5,834 bases of DNA, from the NCBI GenBank assembly GCA_031378805.1, contig JANNEO010000008.1, positions 1 to 5,834 of the forward strand. The letters are read 5' to 3'. The notes beneath the pieces are model-generated. The model searched no databases. It was not told the DNA's origin and saw only the letters and a list, made by a program, of their open reading frames with translations. Position numbers and translations under genes: made by a program. This DNA comes from JADCCX01 sp031378805. GTDB taxonomy: Bacteria; Pseudomonadota; Alphaproteobacteria; Rhizobiales; Beijerinckiaceae. Position 1 is the stretch's first letter; every line of letters starts with the position of its first letter. Positions 1-5,623 of the stretch are shown here, one piece after another.

Positions 1-2
1 GG

Positions 3-98
3 CTGCTCAAGCTTGATCCGCGTGATACGGTTGATATCGATCTGGAAGAGGTCATACGCGAAGGGCGAAAACCCCATTCCGGCATCGATCTCGAATGA
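3..98 (+). CDS. C-terminal end of a small protein, probable antitoxin of the downstream PIN toxin (partial)
   Basis: The frame is open from the window edge and ends at TGA 96-98, giving 31 residues that begin LLKLDPRDTVDID and end HSGIDLE. The stop overlaps the toxin start as ATGA (95-98), the usual arrangement for an antitoxin gene placed before its vapC/fitB partner, with translation of the second gene coupled to the first. The tail is charged and has no predicted membrane segment. The DNA-binding N-terminal part that would tell FitA/VapB (ribbon-helix-helix), AbrB or Phd type apart lies outside the window. The antitoxin role is inferred from position and overlap only; I do not recognise the tail itself. 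Confidence 0.6.
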   Translation: MLKLDPRDTVDIDLEEVIREGRKPHSGIDLE

Positions 99-514
99 TC
101 TTTCTTGATACGAATGTTCTGTCGGAAACAATGCGGCTGAAACCCGACGCAGACGTCCTCAGGTGGATCGAGAATCATGATCCAATGCTCTGTCTGTCGC
201 CAATCGTGATTGCCGAAAAGGCTTTTGGCATATTCAAACTCAAACCAGATCAACGCTCGCCTCGCTGGATCAGGCGACTGGGGGAATGGAGAGGCCGTCT
301 GTCAGATCGGATCTTCTCCTTTGATGAAGCGTCCGCTGAAATCTATGGCAAGCGCATGGGTGCAGCCAGCCTACGGGGCGCTCCAATCGATGTGGTCGAC
401 GGCATGATCGCCGCCATCGCCTTGCGCCACGATGCAGCGCTTGCCACGCGCAACACGTCGCATTTCGGTATCCTTGCGCTGAAACGCGTCAATCCGTGGC
501 AATATCCCGCTTGA
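95..514 (+). CDS. vapC: PIN-domain ribonuclease toxin, FitB/VapC family (type II toxin-antitoxin)
   Basis: The 139-residue length is usual for FitB/VapC toxins. Members are Mg2+-dependent endoribonucleases, often cutting tRNA or rRNA, held inactive by the antitoxin encoded just upstream. Visible PIN features: the N-terminal strand with MIFLDTNVLSE (D5, N7), the second acidic residue in IAEKAFGI (E41), the third in PIDVVDGMIAAIA (D102), the ATRNT segment (119-121 is RNT) where the fourth metal-site position is N120, and the family ending RVNPW. The middle RIFSFDEASAEIYG (72-84) matches the FitB pattern in which a phenylalanine-aspartate pair precedes the last catalytic helix. The start is fixed by the ATGA overlap with the preceding gene; there is no strong Shine-Dalgarno of its own, so coupling is likely. 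The family is clear; the RNA target and the FitB versus VapC name are not. Confidence 0.9.
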   Translation: MIFLDTNVLSETMRLKPDADVLRWIENHDPMLCLSPIVIAEKAFGIFKLKPDQRSPRWIRRLGEWRGRLSDRIFSFDEASAEIYGKRMGAASLRGAPIDVVDGMIAAIALRHDAALATRNTSHFGILALKRVNPWQYPA

Positions 515-545
515 TTTCCTCGCGCCTTCGCCGGAAATAGCGTCG

Positions 546-1109
546 ATGGAAACGCTTGCGCCCGATCAGCTCGATCCCACCCAGTTTGCCAACACAGCAG
601 CGCCCGGCCGCGATTGCGGTACATGTACATTGTGCTGCAAGGTCTATGATGTGCCGTCCCTCAACAAGCCTGCCAACAAGTGGTGCAACCATTGCACACC
701 GGGCCGTGGCTGCGGCATCCACGAGACGCGCCCCGGCCATTGCCGCTCGTTCTTCTGCATGTGGATGACAGAAGGTTGGATCGGGCCGGAATGGAAGCCG
801 GAAGTCTCGAAGTTCGTGATCACGCTGGACCCGATCAGCCGCTACATGCTGGTGCAGGTCGATCCCGGCCAGCCCAAGTCCTGGCGGCAGGAACCCTATT
901 TCAGCCAGTTTAGAGCCTGGGCGAAGGCGATGCTGCCGGAGGAACGGCTGGTCATCATCTTCAATGGCAAAACCGGCACCGTGGTCACGGCGGAAGGGGA
1001 GCTGGAACTGGGCGTGATGGGTACGGAAGATCGCATCCAGCTCAAGCTGCGCGTGACGCCCAATGGCCCTGTCTATGACATCACTCGCAACAAGGTTCCG
1101 GTGAACTGA
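546..1109 (+). CDS. YkgJ-type cysteine-cluster (CxxCxxCC) protein, function unknown
   Basis: This 187-residue soluble protein has nine cysteines in its first 71 residues: C24, C27, C30 and C31 (the CGTCTLCC motif), then C47, C50, C56, C66 and C71, with H59 nearby. This is the pattern of the YkgJ/UPF0153 zinc- or iron-cluster family, in which the cysteines are proposed to bind metal; a biochemical role is not established. The rest (about 75-187) has no cysteine and looks like an alpha/beta extension, with the segment RLVIIFNGKTGTVV at 134-147. No signal peptide or membrane segment is seen. The ATG at 546 is preceded by a weak GGAA at 533-536; the frame is open further upstream but overlaps vapC and has no better start. 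The stop shares one base with the amidase start (TGATG), so the two are probably translated together. Metal binding is inferred from the motif only. Confidence 0.82.
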   Translation: METLAPDQLDPTQFANTAAPGRDCGTCTLCCKVYDVPSLNKPANKWCNHCTPGRGCGIHETRPGHCRSFFCMWMTEGWIGPEWKPEVSKFVITLDPISRYMLVQVDPGQPKSWRQEPYFSQFRAWAKAMLPEERLVIIFNGKTGTVVTAEGELELGVMGTEDRIQLKLRVTPNGPVYDITRNKVPVN

Positions 1110-2533
1110 TGCCCTCCAGCAATCCGCTTATCCGCCAGACCGCGGTCGAGACCGTCGAGCTTCTCAAGCTGGGGGCAATCACCCCTCATGATTGTCTTGA
1201 TGCGTTGGAAGCCCGCATTGCTGCAGTCGATTCCGCAGTCAATGCCCTGCCGACGCGCTGTTTCGAGCGGGCCCGCAAGGCAGCGGACGCAATTGTCGCC
1301 AAGCCGGTGGCGGAGCGCGGCGTGCTGGCTGGATTGCCCGTGGCAATCAAGGATCTGACCGAGGTCGAGGGCGTGCGCACCACGCATGGCTCGCCGATTT
1401 TCGCGGACAATATTTCTTCCTTCTCCGACATCCTGGTGGAGCGTCTGGAGGAAAATGGCGGTGTGATCTACGCCAAGTCCAACACGCCGGAGTTCGGGGC
1501 AGGTGCCAACACCTTCAACGAAGTGTTCGGAGCCACCCGCAATCCCTGGAATACCAGCCGCTCCGCTGCAGGTTCCTCTGGCGGTGCCGCCGTGGCACTG
1601 GCCACCGGCATGGCCTGGCTGGCGCATGGGTCTGATCTTGGCGGCAGCTTGCGCAATCCCGCAAGCTTCTGTGGCATTGTCGGACTCAGGCCCACGCCGG
1701 GCCGCGTGGCGCATACGCCCGGCCTCAAGATCGACAACCGCCTGTCGGTCGAAGGACCGATGGCCCGCAATGTCGAGGATTGTGCCCTGATGCTCGACGC
1801 CATGGTCGGCGAGGACGCACGCGACGCGGTTTCCCTGCCTGCCCCGAAGGCGAGCTTCCTTTCCGCCGCCCGCTCGGGCTGGAAACCGTTGAGAGTGGCG
1901 TATTCTGCCGATCTTGGCATCACGCCGGTGGACCCCGAGGTCGCTGACATTACCCGCAAGGCCGCCAATCGGCTGACGGAAGCAGGCGTGATCGTCGAGG
2001 AAGCCCACCCCGATCTCTCGGAAAGCCATGACAGCTTCCAGACCCTGCGTGCCCTGGGCTTTGCCGTCGCTCGCAAGAACCTGCTCGAAACCCACCGCGA
2101 CAAGCTGAAGCCGGAGGTTATCTGGAACATCGAGAAGGGTCTCAACCTGAAGGCTGAGGATATCATCCGCGCGGAGATCCAGCGTGCCACCATGATCAAG
2201 CGCGCCTTTGCCTTCTTTGAAACCTACGATCTGCTGCTGTGCCCCGCGACCATCGTGCCGGCTTTCCCGGTGGAGCAACGCTATCTGGAGAGCTGCAACG
2301 GCGTAGTTTTCGACAATTACGTGGGCTGGCTCGCCATCGTCTATGCCATCACGCTGCTTGGCGCTCCGGCGATTTCGATTCCGGCAGGTTTCACGCGGGC
2401 GGGCCTGCCTGTCGGCCTGCAGGTTGTGGCCAAACCACGGGCGGAGGCGCAGATGTTCGCGGGTGCCAAGCTGCTGGAGGACATTCTCGGGCTGCGTGAC
2501 AGCGTCCCCATCGATCCGCGCTCTGGCAACTGA
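1109..2533 (+). CDS. amidase, amidase-signature (AS) family
   Basis: At 474 residues it has the family's usual length. AS enzymes hydrolyse carboxamides with a Ser-cisSer-Lys triad. All three are visible: K81 in LPVAIKD, S156 in the AGSSGG motif, and the nucleophile S180 in SDLGGS, 24 residues after the cis-serine as in characterised members. The signature continues as SFCGIVGLRPTPGRV (186-200). The C-terminal part has the usual GAPAISIPAGF and GLPVGLQVV segments. No signal peptide is seen, so it should be cytoplasmic. It is unlikely to be GatA, because no gatC or gatB is adjacent and its neighbours are unrelated. The substrate cannot be read from the sequence. The start overlaps the YkgJ-like stop by one base and rsmE follows with no gap, so it sits in the middle of a coupled three-gene run. 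Confidence 0.93.
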   Translation: MPSSNPLIRQTAVETVELLKLGAITPHDCLDALEARIAAVDSAVNALPTRCFERARKAADAIVAKPVAERGVLAGLPVAIKDLTEVEGVRTTHGSPIFADNISSFSDILVERLEENGGVIYAKSNTPEFGAGANTFNEVFGATRNPWNTSRSAAGSSGGAAVALATGMAWLAHGSDLGGSLRNPASFCGIVGLRPTPGRVAHTPGLKIDNRLSVEGPMARNVEDCALMLDAMVGEDARDAVSLPAPKASFLSAARSGWKPLRVAYSADLGITPVDPEVADITRKAANRLTEAGVIVEEAHPDLSESHDSFQTLRALGFAVARKNLLETHRDKLKPEVIWNIEKGLNLKAEDIIRAEIQRATMIKRAFAFFETYDLLLCPATIVPAFPVEQRYLESCNGVVFDNYVGWLAIVYAITLLGAPAISIPAGFTRAGLPVGLQVVAKPRAEAQMFAGAKLLEDILGLRDSVPIDPRSGN

Positions 2534-3283
2534 ATGCCGGCGCGCATCGATTTTGCGGCCCAGCGGCTCTTTATCGACCAGCCCATGGTCGCCGGAGCTC
2601 AATTGATGCTGAACCGCGACCAGGCGAATTATCTGGTCAATGTCCTGCGTATGCGGGCAGGGCAGGGCCTGCTGGTCTTCAACGGGCGTGAGGGAGAATG
2701 GCGTGCAACGCTCGTCTCCAGCGACAGGAAGGCCGCAAGCCTCGCGGTGGTCGAACAGGTCCGGGAGCAGCCGCAAGGCACCGACATCTGGCTCTGCTTC
2801 GCCCCGATCAAGAGCGCCCGTCTGGACTACATGGTGCAGAAGGCGGTGGAGATGGGGGCTTCCCGCCTCGTTCCGGTCATGACCAGCCGCACCCAACTTG
2901 CGGTGAAGAATCCCGTGCGCCTTCGGGCCAACATCATCGAAGCAGCGGAGCAATGCGGTGTCCTGGAATTGCCGGAGCTTGCCGAGGCCATCCGGTTGCC
3001 AAATCTGCAAAGCCTTTTCATGACTGGCGGACGCAGCGTCGTGTTTTGCGACGAGATGGCGGCGGTTGCCGATCCCGTCGCGGCGCTGAATGCGCTGGCC
3101 TTGGCGGCACCCGTTGCCGTGCTGATCGGCCCAGAAGGCGGCTTCGATGCTGCCGAGCGCGCCATGATCATGGGATGGACTGGAACCATTCCGATTGCGC
3201 TTGGCCCCAGGATACTGCGGGCGGATACAGCAGCGGTGGCGGCCCTTGCCGCAGTTCAGATGGCCATTGGCGATTGGCGCTGA
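2534..3283 (+). CDS. rsmE: 16S rRNA (uracil(1498)-N(3))-methyltransferase RsmE
   Basis: The protein has 249 residues, close to the usual RsmE length (about 240-250). RsmE uses S-adenosylmethionine to methylate N3 of U1498 in helix 44 of 16S rRNA on the assembled 30S subunit. The N-terminal part (about 1-75, with LNRDQANYLVNVLRMRAGQ at 26-44) is the PUA-like RNA-binding domain. The C-terminal part is the SPOUT trefoil-knot domain, with the family motifs EAAEQCG (136-142), IGPEGGF (198-204) and LGPRILRADTA (223-233), which form the cofactor pocket. K93 and the following SARLDYMVQKAVEMG match the conserved dimer and knot-entry region. The ATG directly follows the amidase stop and lacks a clear Shine-Dalgarno, so it probably depends on coupled translation. 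Its usual alphaproteobacterial neighbours ubiA and gshA are not next to it here. Confidence 0.95.
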   Translation: MPARIDFAAQRLFIDQPMVAGAQLMLNRDQANYLVNVLRMRAGQGLLVFNGREGEWRATLVSSDRKAASLAVVEQVREQPQGTDIWLCFAPIKSARLDYMVQKAVEMGASRLVPVMTSRTQLAVKNPVRLRANIIEAAEQCGVLELPELAEAIRLPNLQSLFMTGGRSVVFCDEMAAVADPVAALNALALAAPVAVLIGPEGGFDAAERAMIMGWTGTIPIALGPRILRADTAAVAALAAVQMAIGDWR

Positions 3284-3333
3284 CCCGAAATCCGGGATTG
3301 AGATTCAAATTCAGCGGTTTATAGCGCTTGGTT

Positions 3334-3368
3334 CCCCTTGCGGGCATGGCAGCCTTGACCCATATCGG
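3334..3368 (+). promoter_or_regulatory. candidate sigma-32 (RpoH) heat-shock promoter of rpoD
   Basis: CCCCTTG at 3334-3340 is followed, 18 nt after CTTG, by CCCATATCGG at 3359-3368. The alphaproteobacterial heat-shock consensus as I know it is CTTG, 17-18 nt, CYTATNTNNG; only the third position of the -10 (C for T) differs. The -10 with its preceding base, ACCCATAT, also matches seven of eight positions of the enterobacterial CCCCATNT form. The expected transcript would start near 3373-3377 and leave an untranslated leader of about 225 nt before the ATG at 3601. Heat-shock promoters on the principal sigma gene are known in other proteobacteria. This is a pattern match read by eye. Confidence 0.45.
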
Positions 3369-3447
3369 TGTTGACTCCGCAGCATGTCGCGTGGATTGAC
3401 AGCGTTTCCGGCGCGTGCGGTTTCCGGATGACAAGGTTAGGGAAGGC

Positions 3448-3466
3448 TTAACGCCTCTCGCGTTAA
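3448..3466. repeat. perfect inverted repeat TTAACGC-N5-GCGTTAA
   Basis: The arms are 3448-3454 and 3460-3466, 7 bp each, with the spacer CTCTC. It lies about 135 nt before the rpoD start and just upstream of a TAGATA hexamer (3473-3478). It could be an operator or a leader hairpin. The two TTAA cores are 11 nt apart, so it does not fit the TTAA-N7-TTAA CtrA site. A 7-bp repeat of this kind can also arise by chance in 300 nt. Confidence 0.35.
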
Positions 3467-3488
3467 CGCTTCTAGATAACTGTTTTGC

Positions 3489-3517
3489 GGGACGTCAGGC
3501 TTTGGCTTGGGCGTCCC
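3489..3517 (+). other. possible leader hairpin in the rpoD 5' untranslated region
   Basis: GGGACGTC at 3489-3496 can pair with GGCGTCCC at 3510-3517: six Watson-Crick pairs, one G-T wobble and one more C-G pair, around a 13-nt loop. No T-run follows, so it is not an intrinsic terminator. It may shape the rpoD leader or be incidental in G+C-rich DNA. Confidence 0.25.
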
Positions 3518-3587
3518 TGTTGCGTCTGGAAACGACCCTGCGGTCGCTTCCGGAGCCGGGTGGGGGCGATGGTCCCGCACCCTCGCT

Positions 3588-3591
3588 GGAG
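3588..3591 (+). promoter_or_regulatory. rpoD ribosome binding site that decides the start
   Basis: GGAG at 3588-3591 lies 9 nt before the ATG at 3601, a workable spacing, but directly abuts the in-frame ATG at 3592 (zero spacing). This favours 3601 over 3592. The upstream in-frame ATG at 3415 has no comparable purine-rich site at the right distance. Confidence 0.75.
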
Positions 3592-3600
3592 ATGATACGC

Positions 3601-5613
3601 ATGGCCAAGGACACCACGGGCAAGGACGAGCCGGAGAAGGAAGAGGGCGCGGGCCCCGACGGCTCACCGCTCGACCTCTCGGATGCCGCCGTCAAGCGGA
3701 TGATCAAGGCCGCCAAGAAGCGCGGCTATGTCACCATGGACGAGCTGAACGAGGTGATGCCCAGTCAGGAGGTTTCTGGCGACCAGATCGAAGACATCAT
3801 GGCGATGCTCTCCGACATGGGCATCAATGTCGTCGAAACCGAGGAAACCGAGGAAGGCGAGAAGAAACCCGCCGCCGAGGAAGACGACGACGAGGCGGAA
3901 GGCAACGAGCTTGTCGCGCCAGCCCGCCAGGAAGTCGTCACCGCCACCAAGGCCCGCGAGCCGGTGGATCGCACGGATGATCCCGTGCGCATGTATCTGC
4001 GCGAGATGGGCGCGGTGGAGCTGCTGTCCCGCGAGGGCGAAATCGCCATCGCCAAGCGCATCGAGGCTGGCCGCGAGGCGATGATCGCAGGGCTGTGCGA
4101 GAACCCGCTGACATTCCAGGCCATCATCATCTGGCGCGACCAACTGAACGAGGGCAAGGTTTTGCTGCGCGAGGTCATCGACCTCGAAGCGACCTATGCC
4201 GGTCCCGATGGCAAGCAGGTGCCAAAGGTCGAGGATGGCCCCGATCCGCTGGCGGAGCCGGAACTCAAGCCTGTCCTCAACGAGGACGGCGAGACGGTGA
4301 TGCGCGAGCCTGTCGCTGACGACATGGACGACGAGTTCGAGGGCGGCCTGTCGCTTTCCGCCATGGAAGCCGAGCTCAAGCCCAAGGTGCTGGAGACCTT
4401 TGATCGCATCGCGGACAACTACAAGAAGCTGCGGCGCCTGCAGGTCGAGAATGTCGAGCAGCGGATGCAGAACAAGACGCTTTCGCCCGCGCAGGAGCGC
4501 AAGGCGAAGAAGCTGAAGGAAGACATCGTCTTCGATGTGAAGAGCCTGTCGCTCAACAACAACCGCATCGAAGCGCTGGTCGAGCAGCTCTATGACATCA
4601 ACAAGAAGCTGATCAGTCTCGAAGGCCGCCTGATGCGCCTGGCTGAAAGCCATGGCGTGGACCGCAGCGAATTCCTCAAGCACTACCAGGGCGAGGAACT
4701 GGACCCCAAGTGGATCCTGCGCGTCTCCAAGTTCGGCGCCAAGGGCTGGAAGGAATTCGTGGCCCACGAACTCAACACCATCAAGGAACTGCGCACGCAG
4801 ATCCATGCGCTGGCGTCTGAAACCGGCCTCGAGATCAGCGAGTTCCGCAAGATTGTCAGCCAGGTGCAGAAGGGTGAGCGCGAGGCGCGAATCGCCAAGG
4901 ACGAGATGACCCGCGCCAACCTGCGCCTCGTCATCTCCATCGCCAAGAAATACACCAACCGCGGCCTGCAATTCCTCGATCTCATCCAGGAGGGCAACAT
5001 CGGTTTGATGAAGGCGGTGGACAAGTTCGAGTACCGCCGGGGCTACAAGTTCTCGACCTATGCGACCTGGTGGATCCGCCAGGCCATCACGCGCTCCATC
5101 GCGGATCAGGCCCGCACCATCCGCATCCCGGTCCATATGATCGAGACGATCAACAAGATCGTGCGCACCTCCCGCCAGATGCTCCACGAGATCGGACGCG
5201 AGCCGACGCCCGAGGAACTCGCCGAGAAGCTCTCCATGCCGCTCGAAAAAGTGCGCAAGGTGCTGAAGATCGCCAAGGAGCCCATCAGCCTTGAAACGCC
5301 GATTGGCGACGAGGAAGACAGCCATCTGGGCGATTTCATCGAGGACAAGAACGCGATCCTGCCCATCGACGCCGCGATCCAGAGCAACCTGCGGGAAACC
5401 ACCACCCGCGTGCTCGCGTCGTTGACGCCGCGCGAAGAGCGCGTGCTGCGGATGCGCTTCGGCATCGGCATGAACACGGATCACACGCTTGAAGAGGTGG
5501 GCCAGCAGTTCTCGGTGACCCGCGAGCGCATCCGGCAGATCGAGGCGAAGGCGCTCAGGAAGCTGAAGCATCCGTCAAGATCGCGGAAGCTGCGGAGCTT
5601 TCTGGATAGCTGA
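3601..5613 (+). CDS. rpoD: RNA polymerase principal sigma factor RpoD (sigma-70)
   Basis: The protein has 670 residues from the preferred ATG (MAKDTTGKDE). It is the housekeeping sigma subunit, which directs RNA polymerase to -35/-10 promoters. Domain order: region 1.1 (about 24-79, with AAKKRGYVTMDELNEVMPS), an acidic linker (79-103, 14 of 25 residues Asp or Glu), region 1.2 (DDPVRMYLREMGAVELLSREGE, 126-147, written here as one conserved block), a long non-conserved region (about 165-430), region 2 (about 435-505, including RGYKFSTYATWWIRQAITR at 480-498, which melts and reads the -10), region 3 (about 515-590) and region 4 (about 602-668), with the -35-reading helix-turn-helix at about 629-655. 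It ends LRSFLDS, typical of Hyphomicrobiales. The in-frame ATG at 3415 would add 62 unrelated residues and is rejected. A DUF4160 gene follows after 10 nt with no terminator between them. Confidence 0.97.
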   Translation: MAKDTTGKDEPEKEEGAGPDGSPLDLSDAAVKRMIKAAKKRGYVTMDELNEVMPSQEVSGDQIEDIMAMLSDMGINVVETEETEEGEKKPAAEEDDDEAEGNELVAPARQEVVTATKAREPVDRTDDPVRMYLREMGAVELLSREGEIAIAKRIEAGREAMIAGLCENPLTFQAIIIWRDQLNEGKVLLREVIDLEATYAGPDGKQVPKVEDGPDPLAEPELKPVLNEDGETVMREPVADDMDDEFEGGLSLSAMEAELKPKVLETFDRIADNYKKLRRLQVENVEQRMQNKTLSPAQERKAKKLKEDIVFDVKSLSLNNNRIEALVEQLYDINKKLISLEGRLMRLAESHGVDRSEFLKHYQGEELDPKWILRVSKFGAKGWKEFVAHELNTIKELRTQIHALASETGLEISEFRKIVSQVQKGEREARIAKDEMTRANLRLVISIAKKYTNRGLQFLDLIQEGNIGLMKAVDKFEYRRGYKFSTYATWWIRQAITRSIADQARTIRIPVHMIETINKIVRTSRQMLHEIGREPTPEELAEKLSMPLEKVRKVLKIAKEPISLETPIGDEEDSHLGDFIEDKNAILPIDAAIQSNLRETTTRVLASLTPREERVLRMRFGIGMNTDHTLEEVGQQFSVTRERIRQIEAKALRKLKHPSRSRKLRSFLDS

Positions 5614-5616
5614 GGA
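5613..5616 (+). promoter_or_regulatory. ribosome binding site of the DUF4160 gene, overlapping the rpoD stop
   Basis: AGGA at 5613-5616 starts on the last base of the rpoD stop codon and lies 7 nt before the ATG at 5624. Its position suggests that the downstream gene is translated from the rpoD transcript. Confidence 0.6.
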
Positions 5617-5623
5617 CGTAGCC

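Larger units (their letters stand above)
3284..3600 (+). other. rpoD upstream region (noncoding, 317 nt)
   Basis: This is the only long stretch without a gene. The frame of rpoD is open through 3415-3600, but its 62 residues do not resemble any sigma factor N-terminus. The region contains a heat-shock-like promoter, three TTGAC hexamers (3355, 3371, 3396) without a convincing -10 partner, a perfect 7-bp inverted repeat (3448-3466), a TAGATA hexamer (3473-3478), an imperfect hairpin (3489-3517) and the rpoD ribosome binding site. I see no strong rho-independent terminator after rsmE; the small CCCG/CGGG stem at 3284-3296 lacks a T-run. Confidence 0.7.

Noticed and set aside
1109..2533. gatA (Glu-tRNA(Gln) amidotransferase subunit A)
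   Set aside because: The AS fold is shared, but no gatC or gatB is adjacent and the sequence around the signature is that of a general amidase.
1073..3010. Open reading frame of 645 codons on the minus strand, opposite the amidase and rsmE
   Set aside because: It is antisense to two well-identified genes, its residues (many His, Arg, Gln, Asp) resemble no family I know, and such long antisense frames are expected in G+C-rich genes with strong codon bias.
3284..3296. Rho-independent terminator after rsmE
   Set aside because: The stem is only 4 bp (CCCG/CGGG) and is not followed by a T-run.
3371..3424. Housekeeping promoters from TTGACT (3371) or TTGACA (3396)
   Set aside because: At 16-18 nt downstream the sequences are GATTGA-like and GGTTTC-like, without a usable -10 box.
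3448..3466. CtrA binding site (two TTAA cores)
   Set aside because: The cores are 11 nt apart instead of 7 and face each other as an inverted repeat.
3415..3600. N-terminal extension of RpoD from the ATG at 3415
   Set aside because: There is no ribosome binding site, no similarity to sigma region 1.1, and the start at 3601 has a GGAG at 9 nt and a family-like N-terminus.
3664..5571. Open reading frame of 635 codons on the minus strand, opposite rpoD
   Set aside because: It mirrors the rpoD codon bias, giving Leu-, Asp- and His-rich text without motifs; rpoD itself is certain.
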